Positions 41,119 through 50,601 of a DNA stretch of 64,000 bases are shown here, piece after piece. The DNA comes from Paenibacillus silviterrae. GTDB taxonomy: Bacteria; Bacillota; Bacilli; Paenibacillales; NBRC-103111. Under the pieces are notes generated by a model. The model was not told the origin of the DNA, did not search any database, and saw only the letters and a program-made list of their open reading frames with translations. The translations under genes were made by a program, and so were the position numbers. Location of the stretch: the NCBI RefSeq assembly GCF_030167925.1, contig NZ_JASKUT010000001.1, positions 4,796,501-4,860,500 on the forward strand, written 5' to 3'. Each line of letters begins with the position of its first letter. Position 1 is the first letter of the stretch.

Positions 41119-41913
41119 ATGACCGTGGAGAAGAAACAGCTCTCATGGCTCCGTCTAATCATGATGCAAGTCGCTGCAGGAATCGTCATTATCGGCATAT
41201 GTGCGTACATGTTTCGAGTCCCTGTGGATGAGGTGCGGGTGGTCTCGCCCATGTCCGGTGCCAGCGATGCCTTGTCTGGGGTTCCCATGCGCGTAGATGT
41301 TACGTACCCTGGTTTAGGAACGCTTTCCATCCAAGATCCGAAGGAGCTGCTTAACATGAAGTCCGCCTTCACGGAGCTGTTAAGGGAAGGAAGGACGCAG
41401 AGCATCGAAAGATCGCAGCGGTTCAAGCTGAAGGGGCTGATCGTTTATTTGGATCAAGAGGACAATACCTTCGAGGTGGGGAACAACATCTTGCGGGTGA
41501 ATCAAAGCATGGTAAATTCCTTATCGGCAAGCGCTGATATCCGCAAGCTGCAAAGCGCATTTATCAATAAGATGCTGACGCCGTCCATGATTTCGGAGGC
41601 TGTAGGAAGAGAGTCAAATGCAATCATGGCGCTGCGCAGCGGAAAGATGGAAGCGCTATCTGAGGCGGAAAGAGCTGCACTTGCCTTGCAGATCCAAGCT
41701 TCTGTGAAAATGATCGACTTCAGCCATTTCCGGGAATTTACACAAAAGCCCGACATGAACTATGTCATTCAGCTAAGCGACCCCGACTCGCCAAGTCCGC
41801 ATTGGATTCATTTAGACTTTTACAACAACGGTTACATGGTTGTATTCGACTTGCTCGATGAGACGAACCAAAGAGCTTATTTTCAGCTGATTTCGACTCC
41901 GACGACATTCTGA
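41119..41913 (+). CDS. Membrane-anchored protein of unknown function in the transporter operon
   Basis: This 264-residue protein has a single N-terminal membrane helix (LRLIMMQVAAGIVIIGICAY) and an extracytoplasmic domain. The domain has mixed alpha/beta character, with a helical middle (SMVNSLSASADIRKLQSAFI; EALSEAERAALALQIQASVK) and C-terminal strands ending AYFQLISTPTTF. It may belong to a Bacillales DUF such as DUF3919, but I cannot confirm this. It sits between the kinase and the first binding protein and is the first gene after the GTTACA repeats. This suggests an accessory role in sensing or transport. Confidence 0.7.
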   Translation: MTVEKKQLSWLRLIMMQVAAGIVIIGICAYMFRVPVDEVRVVSPMSGASDALSGVPMRVDVTYPGLGTLSIQDPKELLNMKSAFTELLREGRTQSIERSQRFKLKGLIVYLDQEDNTFEVGNNILRVNQSMVNSLSASADIRKLQSAFINKMLTPSMISEAVGRESNAIMALRSGKMEALSEAERAALALQIQASVKMIDFSHFREFTQKPDMNYVIQLSDPDSPSPHWIHLDFYNNGYMVVFDLLDETNQRAYFQLISTPTTF

Positions 41914-41930
41914 AAGGCAGGTCATGCCAA

Positions 41931-42965
41931 ATGGCAAGAAGAAAGAACAACAGCTCCATGATGATCGTTTCCGTATTGGTAATTGTGCTGGTTGCCGGGT
42001 TTTTCCTGTATAAATCCGGCACCTTCGGCAAAAAGGATGCAGGAAAGGTGACCGTTTACTCCATATTCCAGGAGGAAGAGGCTAGAAAAATATTGGATCA
42101 ATTCAAAAAGGAAACGGGAATCGATTACGATATTCTGCGATTGCCTAGCGGGGAAGCCGTAGCCCGGGTTCAAAACGAAATGAGCAAGCCTCAAGCGGAC
42201 TTTCTGATGGGAGGACCGGCTGATTCTCATGAGGTGTTAAAACAAGCCGGAACTTTGAAAGCGTATACATCACCAAACGCTGCGGATATTCCGGATAATA
42301 TGAAGGACAACGCCGGCTTTTGGACGGGCTTCTACATGAACCCTGTTGCTATCGGCATTAACGAGCAGCGTTGGAAAGAGAAATACGGTACGGCCCCGTA
42401 TCCTCAATCCTTTAAAGATCTTTTGGACCCCAAATTCAAAGGCGAGATCGGCATGTCCGATCCTGCGACGTCAGGAACGGCTTATACGGCGGTAGCGTCG
42501 CTTGCCCAAGTATGGGGACGCGAAGAAATGCTCAAGTATATGGGGCAGCTGCTTCCGAATCTGAAGGAGCGCCCGAAATCCGGAATTGAACCGATTCAAA
42601 AGGCGGCTAAGGGTGAATACACAATCGGTGTTACTTTCCTCGGAGATCAGCTGAAGATGAAGGCTCAGGGCAATCCGATCGTCAGCATCGTGCCGGAGGC
42701 GGCCGGGTATGAAATTGGAGGACTGTCCATTATTAAGGGAGGACCTAATACGGAAGCTGCCAAGAAGCTGATGGATTTCATGCTCACGAAGGAGCCGGGA
42801 CTGCTCTATACACAATCCGCCTTCGCGGTATCCGTGAAGCCCTCCGTACCTGTTCCAAACGGCGGTATCGATATTAAGACCACGAAGTACAACAAAAATT
42901 ACAGCCTATGGGAGGCAGCCGAGCAGAGGAAGATGCTGCAGGATCTGCTGAAAAATTTGAAATAA
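41931..42965 (+). CDS. Membrane-anchored solute-binding protein (Fe3+/2-AEP/polyamine ABC type), copy 1
   Basis: This 344-residue periplasmic-type binding protein has an uncleaved N-terminal helix (MMIVSVLVIVLVAGFFLYKS) instead of a lipobox. The binding domain starts KVTVYSIFQEEEARKILDQF and contains PSGEAVARVQNEM, FLMGGPADSHEVL, GIGMSDPATSGTAYTAVASL in part, and GLSIIKGGPNTEAAKKLMDF. This is the layout of FbpA/AfuA/PhnS relatives that bind ferric iron, aminoethylphosphonate or organophosphates. The ligand is not deducible. A hairpin after the gene may raise its expression over that of the permease. Confidence 0.85.
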   Translation: MARRKNNSSMMIVSVLVIVLVAGFFLYKSGTFGKKDAGKVTVYSIFQEEEARKILDQFKKETGIDYDILRLPSGEAVARVQNEMSKPQADFLMGGPADSHEVLKQAGTLKAYTSPNAADIPDNMKDNAGFWTGFYMNPVAIGINEQRWKEKYGTAPYPQSFKDLLDPKFKGEIGMSDPATSGTAYTAVASLAQVWGREEMLKYMGQLLPNLKERPKSGIEPIQKAAKGEYTIGVTFLGDQLKMKAQGNPIVSIVPEAAGYEIGGLSIIKGGPNTEAAKKLMDFMLTKEPGLLYTQSAFAVSVKPSVPVPNGGIDIKTTKYNKNYSLWEAAEQRKMLQDLLKNLK

Positions 42966-42981
42966 CGATGTAAGGGCAGAC

Positions 42982-43021
42982 GGATTGTCTACGCCGACCC
43001 AACGGGTAGACAATCCTTTCT
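42982..43021 (+). terminator. Intra-operon hairpin after the first binding protein
   Basis: GGATTGTCTAC (42982-42992) pairs perfectly with GTAGACAATCC (43006-43016) and is followed by TTTCTG. Placement after a binding-protein gene and before the permease is typical for partial termination or mRNA stabilisation. Confidence 0.7.
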
Positions 43022-43052
43022 GAAAATGCTTGAAAGGTGGCCATAACCTCCT

Positions 43053-44711
43053 ATGGTTAAAGAGAAAAAAGGATTTACCGAGTCCATTGTAAGACTTGTA
43101 AAAGACCCGTCTTCCATGTTTTTGGTTCTCATCAGCTTTGTTTTGCTGGCATTGTTTGTCTTGTATCCCTTGATCTTCGTAATTACCATTCCCAGCGGCG
43201 AAAATTGGCTGACCTTCTTTACAAAGGGCAGATACGGAACCGCACTGTTAAATACCATAGTGAGCTCCACGCTTTCCGCGTTAACGGCAACCGTACTCGG
43301 CTTCCTGTACGCCTATGCCATTCATTACAGCAACATTAGAGGGAAACGATTCTTCCGCTTTATCGCGTTTCTGCCTCTGCTAGCCCCTTCGGTCATGAGC
43401 GGACTTGCTTTTTTGCTGTTGTTCGGCCGGGGCGGCATTGTTTCGCAGTGGTTGAAGTCCTGGTTTTCCATTGAGCTGGACTTGTACGGGTTACCCGGTT
43501 TATGGATTGTGCAGACGATATCCTATTTTCCTTTGGCTTATATGACTACGACCGGTGTGCTTCGGTCCATCTCGCCGAACCTGGAGATTGCAGCGCAAAA
43601 TCTGGGCGCCCGAGGTTTTCATCTATTTCGTACCATTACGCTGAAGCTTGCGCTTCCGGGAATTATCAATGCCTTCTTGCTTGTTGCCATTAACTGCTTT
43701 GCCGATTTCGGCAACCCTAAGCTGATTGGGGGAAATTACTCCCTGCTGGCGGTAGAAATTTACGGGGAAATCATTAATAATGAGCCGGGACTGGCTTCCG
43801 TGATGGGAATTATCTTGGTGATTCCGGCACTCATTGTGTTCATCATACAGGAAAGGGTTTTATCTAAAGGCTCGTTTTCTACCATTACGGGAAAGCCTGT
43901 GTCGGGATTGAAGCGGGTGACCACCTCCAAAGGTGTAGACGTATTACTTTTCTCGCTGAATGCTGTCATTTCCATTTTTATCATGGCCATGTTCGCCATT
44001 ACGCTGTTGTTCGCCTTTACTAAAAACTTCGGCAGAGACAATACCTTTACCATGGATCATATGATGAAGGTGGTTTTCAATGCATCAAGTCCAGCCGTTC
44101 TGAACAGCTTGGTATTGTCGCTGATCAGCTCGATTCTGGCTGTCGCTTTTGCCCTGGTTCTGGCTTACATTGTCGTGCGTAAAGTGTTTCCGGGGAAAAG
44201 GCTGCTTGATTTCACCGCGGTCCTGCCGATTGCCCTGCCGGGTACCTTCGTGGGTTTGGCACTGATCGTCGCCTTCAGCTCCGGTCCGATTATGCTCCAG
44301 GGTTCGGCTGTCCTAATTATCGTCGCTATGCTGCTGAAGCAAATGCCTGTCGGTTACCGCGGATTAATCGCCTCCTTCAAGCAGGTGGACAAATCGATTG
44401 AAGAAGCGGCTACGAATCTAGGAGCCGATAGCCGCAAAACCTTGACTACCATCGTGTTCCCGATGCTTCAGAAAACGATCGTAGCCAACTTCGTATACGC
44501 CTTCATGAAAAATATGAACACCTTAAGTACGATTGTGTTTCTTATTACACCCAAATGGGTTGTTGCGGCCGTATCGATCTTCAATTATGCCGAAACGGGA
44601 ACCTATTACTGGGCGGCGGCGGTTGCCGTGGGACTAATGGCGGCCACTTTGGCTACGCTCGGCGTGATGAAGCTGATTTTCCGCGACAAGGTAAAAATAT
44701 TTGATTTTTAA
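43053..44711 (+). CDS. Two-domain ABC transporter permease (FbpB/PhnUV fused type)
   Basis: This 552-residue permease has about 12 helices and two BPD_transp_1 domains in one chain. EAA-type coupling loops appear twice: EIAAQNLGARGFHLFRTITL in the first half and EEAATNLGADSRKTLTTIVF in the second. This architecture is characteristic of ferric-iron (FbpB) and related phosphonate/phosphoglycerate importers. ATG 43053 is preceded by AAAGGTGG. It is followed by the ATPase gene after 17 bp. Confidence 0.92.
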   Translation: MVKEKKGFTESIVRLVKDPSSMFLVLISFVLLALFVLYPLIFVITIPSGENWLTFFTKGRYGTALLNTIVSSTLSALTATVLGFLYAYAIHYSNIRGKRFFRFIAFLPLLAPSVMSGLAFLLLFGRGGIVSQWLKSWFSIELDLYGLPGLWIVQTISYFPLAYMTTTGVLRSISPNLEIAAQNLGARGFHLFRTITLKLALPGIINAFLLVAINCFADFGNPKLIGGNYSLLAVEIYGEIINNEPGLASVMGIILVIPALIVFIIQERVLSKGSFSTITGKPVSGLKRVTTSKGVDVLLFSLNAVISIFIMAMFAITLLFAFTKNFGRDNTFTMDHMMKVVFNASSPAVLNSLVLSLISSILAVAFALVLAYIVVRKVFPGKRLLDFTAVLPIALPGTFVGLALIVAFSSGPIMLQGSAVLIIVAMLLKQMPVGYRGLIASFKQVDKSIEEAATNLGADSRKTLTTIVFPMLQKTIVANFVYAFMKNMNTLSTIVFLITPKWVVAAVSIFNYAETGTYYWAAAVAVGLMAATLATLGVMKLIFRDKVKIFDF

Positions 44712-44728
44712 GGTAAGGAGTGGCTGAT

Positions 44729-45805
44729 GTGAGTACGCAAACATTGCTTGAGCTAAAAAATGTAAACAAGGTCTTTGGTGAGAATCATGTCTTGAAAAAT
44801 ATTCATCTTACCATTGAAAGAGGGAAGTTTATTACCTTTCTCGGGCCCAGCGGCTGCGGGAAAACAACGCTTCTCCGATCGATTGCAGGGTTCTATACGA
44901 TCGACGAAGGAGAAATACGGATGGATGGACGCGTAGTTAACGACTTGCCGCCATATAAACGCGGGACGCCTATGGTGTTTCAAGAGTATGCATTGTTCCC
45001 TCATATGACCGTGTTCGATAATGTGGCCTACGGGCTCGATATTCAGAAGCGCCCCGAGGCTGAAGTGCAGCAGCGGGTGAAGGCGGCGCTCGACAAGGTG
45101 AAATTAACGGGGCTGGAGGAAAGGTATCCTCACCAGATGTCCGGTGGGCAGCAGCAGCGTGTAGCGATGGCGCGTGCGATCGTGATGAACTCCCCGATCA
45201 TTCTTCTGGATGAGCCTCTTAGTAACTTGGACGCCAAGCTCCGTGAAGAGGTTCGGGTGGAGCTGAGAAATATCCAAAAGGAGCTGGGCTTAACTGTCAT
45301 TTATGTGACTCACGATCAGCTCGAGGCGCTGTCGATGTCCGATCAGATCGTTGTATTCAATAAAGGAGCCATCGATCAGTGCGGCACGCCTCATGAAATT
45401 TATTACAAGCCTCGAACCGCCTATGTTGCCGATTTCATTGGGACAACGAACTTTCTGGATGCTGTCGTGCTCAGCGCAGGTAATGGTACGGCCTGTGTAT
45501 CGTTCGGCCATAGCGATCAGACACTGACATTGCCGACTACGGAAACGCTGGCGCATGGCGAGCAGGTCAAGCTCTGTATTCGTCCCGAATCCTTGCGGAT
45601 GAATCAGCCGGATGCCGGACAATTTATTATGAACGGCCAAGTCGTTTCCTCCATGTTCCAAGGCGAGAAGGAGCGGTATTTCCTCCAAGCGGAGGATGGC
45701 AAGGAATGGATTGTCGATGCTTATGATATCGGCGAGATTTCCTACCGAGGCCAAGTCGAGCTTCGAGCCATGGCTGATAAAATTCATTTGATTAAGCTGA
45801 CGTAA
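44729..45805 (+). CDS. ABC transporter ATPase, FbpC/PotA type
   Basis: This 358-residue ATPase has Walker A GPSGCGKTT, Q-loop MVFQEYALFPHMTV, signature MSGGQQQRVAMARAI, Walker B IILLDEPLSNLDAKLR and an H-loop in VTHDQLEAL. The C-terminal TOBE-type domain (FIGTTNFLDAVVLS to the end) matches the FbpC/PotA/CysA group. GTG 44729 with AAGGAG at eight-base spacing is preferred over GTG 44720, which overlaps that site. It energises the adjacent two-domain permease. Confidence 0.93.
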   Translation: MSTQTLLELKNVNKVFGENHVLKNIHLTIERGKFITFLGPSGCGKTTLLRSIAGFYTIDEGEIRMDGRVVNDLPPYKRGTPMVFQEYALFPHMTVFDNVAYGLDIQKRPEAEVQQRVKAALDKVKLTGLEERYPHQMSGGQQQRVAMARAIVMNSPIILLDEPLSNLDAKLREEVRVELRNIQKELGLTVIYVTHDQLEALSMSDQIVVFNKGAIDQCGTPHEIYYKPRTAYVADFIGTTNFLDAVVLSAGNGTACVSFGHSDQTLTLPTTETLAHGEQVKLCIRPESLRMNQPDAGQFIMNGQVVSSMFQGEKERYFLQAEDGKEWIVDAYDIGEISYRGQVELRAMADKIHLIKLT

Positions 45806-45823
45806 TAGCCTAAACTAGGGGAA

Positions 45824-45852
45824 AGGAAAACTACGGGTTTTCCTTTTTTCTG
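45824..45852 (+). terminator. Terminator after the ATPase gene
   Basis: AGGAAAAC pairs with GTTTTCCT around TACGG, followed by TTTTTC. Some read-through, or a separate promoter, would be needed for the second binding-protein gene. Confidence 0.8.
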
Positions 45853-45887
45853 TTTGGAGCGTTATTTATAAGGCATCATGAAAGGTT

Positions 45888-46904
45888 GTGAAGCAGGTGA
45901 AAAAAATGGCGCTCATAATCAGCATTGTACTCGTGTGCTTATGGTTAGGCTACCGCTTCTTTCAAAACCCTTCCGGCAGCCAGCCCCTGAAGATTTACGT
46001 CATTTTTCAGGAGGACGAGGGGCGCATTTTATTAGAAAAATTTAAAGAGACCACAGGACAGCCGTATGAGCTCATCCGTATGTCCAGCGGGGAAGCAGCC
46101 TATCATCTCCTGACCTTGAAAAAAAGCGGAATCGACGTTGTGTTGGGAGGACCTGCGGATTTGCATGAGCAGCTGAAGAACAATAAGAAATCGATACGGC
46201 ACACCTCCCCGGCAACCGAGCGCATTCCCGATCGATATAAAGATACCGAAGGTCACTGGACAGGCATGTATTTGGGGCCGCTTTCTATCGGTATCAATCA
46301 GAACGTTTGGAAGCAGGATCCCGCATTGGCAAGGATGGAGCCACCTGAGACGTATGAAGACTTATTGCGGCCTGAACTGAAGGGCAGAATCGAGATCCCC
46401 GACCCGGAAACGTCAGGAACCGGATACACGCTGCTGGCCTCCCTGACGCAGGAGAGAGGGGAGGAACGGGCGCTTGAGCTTATGAAGGAGCTTAAGCAGC
46501 AAAGTGTGTCGACGTCATTTTCGGGGATTACTTCCGCTCAGCGGCTGGCGGTGGGGGAGGTGGCTGCGGTCATCAGCTTTCTTGGAGATCAATTGCGCTT
46601 TGCCAATTCGGGATATTCCACTTTATCCATCGTTCCCCCGCAAGCGGGCTGGGAGATCGGCGCCGTCTCCATTTTAAAGAACGGCAGCAATACGAAGGCT
46701 GCCAAGATGCTGGTCGATTTTGTGCTTTCCAGCGAGGCGCAAACCTACTATATGAATACGGCATTCTCGTATCCCGTGCTTCCCGATATTCCCTTGAACC
46801 GGATGCTGTCCCCTGCATACCTAGGACGCTTGCTCGAATCCTACCGCTTCGATCTGGCTGCCCGGCAGCGTGAGCAGCTCATTAGCAAGTGGCGCGGCAG
46901 ATAA
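45888..46904 (+). CDS. Membrane-anchored solute-binding protein, copy 2
   Basis: This 338-residue paralogue of the 41931 protein has an N-terminal helix (MALIISIVLVCLWLGYRFF) without lipobox and the same core: IYVIFQEDEGRILLEKFKET, MSSGEAAYHLLTL, VVLGGPADLHEQL, PDPETSGTGYTLLASLTQE and VSILKNGSNTKAAKMLVDF. Start codons GTG 45888, GTG 45897 and ATG 45906 are all possible. Two binding proteins for one permease suggest two ligands, or one transport role and one sensing role for the local histidine kinase. It is separated from the ATPase gene by a terminator. Confidence 0.85.
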   Translation: MKQVKKMALIISIVLVCLWLGYRFFQNPSGSQPLKIYVIFQEDEGRILLEKFKETTGQPYELIRMSSGEAAYHLLTLKKSGIDVVLGGPADLHEQLKNNKKSIRHTSPATERIPDRYKDTEGHWTGMYLGPLSIGINQNVWKQDPALARMEPPETYEDLLRPELKGRIEIPDPETSGTGYTLLASLTQERGEERALELMKELKQQSVSTSFSGITSAQRLAVGEVAAVISFLGDQLRFANSGYSTLSIVPPQAGWEIGAVSILKNGSNTKAAKMLVDFVLSSEAQTYYMNTAFSYPVLPDIPLNRMLSPAYLGRLLESYRFDLAARQREQLISKWRGR

Positions 46905-46917
46905 GATGAACCATCAC

Positions 46918-46985
46918 AGCAAAAACCCGCCTTTAGCAGGCTTGTCCATCGATCGGACGGGCCGCTGAAGGCGGGTTTTTTGCTA
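46918..46985. terminator. Strong bidirectional terminator
   Basis: AGCAAAAACCCGCCTT pairs with AAGGCGGGTTTTTTGCT across an inner structured loop, with T-runs in both directions. It separates the second binding-protein gene from convergent nadK. Confidence 0.92.
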
Positions 46986-47795
46986 GTTCATCTCATACCC
47001 GATGAACGCTTCGCGCACGCGGCTCCAGAAAGGGAAGGGGCGGAAGCGGGCGAACTTTACCTTCTTGCCGGCCGCCACCATGCTCCGTATGGATACGATG
47101 TCGTTGCGCTGCATATACACATGATCCAGCGAAAGCAAAATGTTCTGATTCGCCTTCGGATAAATGTCGCAGTGATGATGCTTCGGCAGCAGGATCGGGG
47201 ATCCGAGCGTCCGGAAGACGCGGTTGTTGATGGAGGCGATCTCCGCAATCTGAATTGCATCCAGCGACGGATGCACAATGGCGCCGCCAAGGCTCTTGTT
47301 GTATGCCGTGCTTCCCGACGGGGTCGAGATGCAGATGCCGTCGCCGCGGAACGTCTCGAGCAGCTCATCGTTGATATGTAATTGGGCGGTCAGCGTGGCG
47401 TCGACGCCCTTGAGCGTGAACTCGTTTAACGCGAGCTCCGTTTCGATGCCCTGCATCGTCGTGATTTGAATTTCGACCAGCGGATATTTCACCACGCGAA
47501 GATCGTTCTGCTGCGCACTTTCACCCATCAAGCGGGCCAGGTGCTCCACTTCATCGGGCTTCCAATCGGCGAAGAAGCCGAGGCGTCCCGTATGAATGCC
47601 CACAAAGGCAATATGATCGAGCTGGTCCTTATACCGGTGAAACGCATGCAGCAGCGTGCCGTCTCCTCCGATGGAGAGAACAATGTCCGGCGACGATTCG
47701 TCCAAGACCAAGCCATACTCTTGAATCAGTTGATGAAACGTATGCATCAGTTGAATCGATATTTCATCGCCACGGTGCACAACATTGTATTTCAA
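46983..47795 (-). CDS. nadK: NAD kinase
   Basis: This 270-residue enzyme phosphorylates NAD to NADP. The GGDGT motif (VLSIGGDGTLLHAFH) and the NE-type motif ELALNEFTLKG are present, along with GDGICISTPSGSTAYNKSLGG. The start is TTG at 47795 after GGAGG with nine bases; the longer frame to ATG 47840 lacks a ribosome site and family similarity. Size matches B. subtilis NadF (266). It is transcribed alone, away from the glucan phosphorylase gene's 3' end. Confidence 0.95.
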   Translation of the reverse strand: MKYNVVHRGDEISIQLMHTFHQLIQEYGLVLDESSPDIVLSIGGDGTLLHAFHRYKDQLDHIAFVGIHTGRLGFFADWKPDEVEHLARLMGESAQQNDLRVVKYPLVEIQITTMQGIETELALNEFTLKGVDATLTAQLHINDELLETFRGDGICISTPSGSTAYNKSLGGAIVHPSLDAIQIAEIASINNRVFRTLGSPILLPKHHHCDIYPKANQNILLSLDHVYMQRNDIVSIRSMVAAGKKVKFARFRPFPFWSRVREAFIGYEMN

Positions 47796-47922
47796 TGGGG
47801 GTATCCTCCTACACCAAACGTGTAATTTCATCATAATCAATATTTGCCCTGATTACAATGCCCGGAATAAGCGCAAAGAACCGCCCCCGAAGGAGCGGCA
47901 CTTAGTACTTGGCCCGAGCAGC

Positions 47923-50475
47923 TTACCAGCGTGTGACCAAAGGCAATTCGAAGGATCTTGCAAAGTTGGCGCTGATCGGATGAACACGGACATGGAAGTG
48001 CGCGACATGGCGCAAATGTGCAGGGATCACAGCGCGGTATAAATACGTATTGTCCGCAAGCTCCTTGGCTTGCGTCATCGTGACCACAACGGGATGCCAC
48101 CCATCGGGGCGCTCTTCGTAATACACCAGCTCCACGGCTGTATCCTGATGCCATACCGGACCGAAGGCCACGGTTGCCGACACTTCCTTCTTCCCCCCAA
48201 AAGCACCGCTGCCGCCATCCGCAACCTCTTTAATCCGAACCTGCTTCCAGTTCTGCGTCATAAACCGCTTGTAATCGGCTACCTTCGTAGCCGCATCATA
48301 AGCATTGGAGATAAAGTGCTTCGTCCGCTGCAGCGACGGCACGTAGGAGCCGTTCGTGTAATCCATAACCATCCGGTTCGTGTTGTAGGCCGGGGTCAAC
48401 GTTCGAATCGATCGCTTCATTCGCGCCACCCAGCCGGACGGCAGCTCGCCGTCACGGTAATAAAGCGGTATGATTTCATTCTCCAGAACCGTATAGATCG
48501 ATTCCGTATTCTCGCGCTCCTGGGTCTCCCAGTCGGCGTCGTTCGTACCGTGGACGCTCCAGCCGTTCGTTCCGTCGTAGCCCTCCTCCCACCAGCCGTC
48601 AAGCACACTGAAGTTAAGGACGCCGTTCATAGCCGCCTTCTGGCCGCTTGTGCCGCTCGCTTCATAAGGCCTGCGCGGATTGTTAAGCCACACATCAACC
48701 CCTTGAACCAAATAACGTGCCAAGTTCATATCGTAATTTTCCAGCAGGACGACCTTCCCTCGGAAGCGGTCCATTTGAGATACGCGATAGATTTCCCGGA
48801 TCAGCTGCTGACCCGGATGGTCAGCCGGATGCGCCTTGCCTGCAAACAGAAACTGAACCGGACGCTCCGGATCGTTCACCAGCCGATCCAGTCGATCCAG
48901 ATTGTTAAATATCAGATTGGCGCGCTTATAGGTCGCAAACCGGCGGGCGAACCCAATCGTTAATGCCCGAGGATTCAGGTAGCCGTTGACTTCCTCGATC
49001 CGGTCCTGTGACATTCCGATGCGCCGGCGATGCTCCCGCATGTTGGCCCGGGCGTAATCCACGAGCTTTTCCTTTAGCCCGAGATGAACCTTCCAGAGCG
49101 TTTCCGTCGGCACCACATCTATCGACTTCCAGAGGTGCTCGCTTGCCTGCATACCGACCCAATCCCCAGGAAGGAACTGCCCGTAGAGCTCCTTAAGCTC
49201 CCGCGCCAGCCAAGTGCTCATATGAACTCCGTTTGTAACGTGACCGATGGGCACCTCACGTACATCAATGTTGCCATGGAACGCTCTAAACATATCCCGC
49301 GATACATGACCGTGCAGCTTGCTCACACCGTTGCGCAAAGAAGCCATATTGAGTGCAAGATGCGTCATGTTGAACAGCTGCTTGCCTTCGTCCAGACCGA
49401 GCCGGGTGAAGGCTTCCCGGTATTCGCCGTACTCTGTGAACAGCCAGCTGAAATAATATTCGAACATCGGCAGGGGGAACGCATCGTGCCCGGCAGGTAC
49501 CGGTGTATGAGTCGTAAAAATCGTGCTGGCTCGAATGACCTCAACCGCTACATGAAAGGGGAGCCCCTTAAGAAGCTCTTCCCGGAGTCTTTCTAAGGTC
49601 AGGAATGCCGCATGCCCCTCATTAATGTGATACGTGCCTGTGGGAATGCCAAGCGCCCGGAGCGCCTTTACGCCTCCAATCCCAAGCAGCACCTCCTGGG
49701 CGATCCGTACATCCTGATTTCCGCCGTACAGCTGGGCCGTCAGCTCGCGATCCCAAGGACTGTTGCCGTCGATGTCCGCATCCAGAAGAAAAACGGAGAT
49801 TCGGCCAACCTGCACCTGCCATATCTTGAGATGCACGATCCGATCAGCGAGCCGCACCTGGATGACCAGCTCCTCATCCGAATATTCGGAGGCCTCGCCG
49901 CTCCCTGTTCTGGCATATGCGGGCAAAATCGGCAGCTTCCCGAAATCATAGGTCACCGACTCGGCATGCTGATTGCCCTCGCCGTCGATTCGTTGGACAA
50001 AATAGCCCTTCTTATACATCAGCCCGATTCCTACAAGCGGCAGACCGAGATCGCTTGCCGATTTGCAGTGATCCCCGGCAAGCACGCCGAGCCCCCCGGA
50101 ATAGATCGGCAGCGATTCGTGGAAGCCGAATTCCGCGGAAAAATAAGCGATCGCCTGATGCACATGCTGGGGGTACTGCTGCTCGAACCATGTGCCGGCA
50201 CCGGCATACGCGTCGAACTCTTGCAGCACAGCCTGATAATCTTGCAGGAAGGCCGCATCGCGGGCAAGCGCCTCGAAGGCTGCAGGCTCGGTCTCTAGAA
50301 GCAGCCGGACGGGATTATGCTGCACATGATCCCACCGCTCTGAATCTATTCGGGCGAACAGTGCTTTAGCGCTCTCATTCCAGCTGTACCACAGATTGTA
50401 GGCAAGCTCCGGAAGGCGTTCCAGAGCGGGGGGAAGCGACATCGTCTTCGGAATGTACCTGTACATGGATGGCAA
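47923..50475 (-). CDS. glgP: Alpha-glucan phosphorylase (GT35)
   Basis: This 850-residue phosphorylase of the alpha-glucan/archaeal-like subgroup has an N-terminal DUF3417-type domain (LPELAYNLWYSWNESAKALF). It continues with FSAEFGFHESLPIYSGGLGVLAGDH in part, and GTYHINEGHAAFLTLERLR. The PLP-binding lysine is in EASGTSGQKAAMNG, followed by NFSVLDGWWEEGYDG. It releases glucose 1-phosphate from glycogen- or maltodextrin-like chains. Start is TTG 50475, seven bases after AGAGGTG. No glgBCDA genes are adjacent, so it may serve dextrin use or spore reserves rather than a local glycogen operon. The C-terminal ~110 residues are the usual small beta domain of this subgroup. Confidence 0.93.
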   Translation of the reverse strand: MPSMYRYIPKTMSLPPALERLPELAYNLWYSWNESAKALFARIDSERWDHVQHNPVRLLLETEPAAFEALARDAAFLQDYQAVLQEFDAYAGAGTWFEQQYPQHVHQAIAYFSAEFGFHESLPIYSGGLGVLAGDHCKSASDLGLPLVGIGLMYKKGYFVQRIDGEGNQHAESVTYDFGKLPILPAYARTGSGEASEYSDEELVIQVRLADRIVHLKIWQVQVGRISVFLLDADIDGNSPWDRELTAQLYGGNQDVRIAQEVLLGIGGVKALRALGIPTGTYHINEGHAAFLTLERLREELLKGLPFHVAVEVIRASTIFTTHTPVPAGHDAFPLPMFEYYFSWLFTEYGEYREAFTRLGLDEGKQLFNMTHLALNMASLRNGVSKLHGHVSRDMFRAFHGNIDVREVPIGHVTNGVHMSTWLARELKELYGQFLPGDWVGMQASEHLWKSIDVVPTETLWKVHLGLKEKLVDYARANMREHRRRIGMSQDRIEEVNGYLNPRALTIGFARRFATYKRANLIFNNLDRLDRLVNDPERPVQFLFAGKAHPADHPGQQLIREIYRVSQMDRFRGKVVLLENYDMNLARYLVQGVDVWLNNPRRPYEASGTSGQKAAMNGVLNFSVLDGWWEEGYDGTNGWSVHGTNDADWETQERENTESIYTVLENEIIPLYYRDGELPSGWVARMKRSIRTLTPAYNTNRMVMDYTNGSYVPSLQRTKHFISNAYDAATKVADYKRFMTQNWKQVRIKEVADGGSGAFGGKKEVSATVAFGPVWHQDTAVELVYYEERPDGWHPVVVTMTQAKELADNTYLYRAVIPAHLRHVAHFHVRVHPISANFARSFELPLVTRW

Positions 50476-50601
50476 ACCGTTTCACCTCTACCCGGCCGGC
50501 ATACCGCACTCTTGGCAAAAGCAGGCGGCATGGCGGCGTTATTTTAGACCAGCTTATAACGTTGCGTACATCTAGGCTGCACCTGCTATAGTATCGTAAA
50601 C

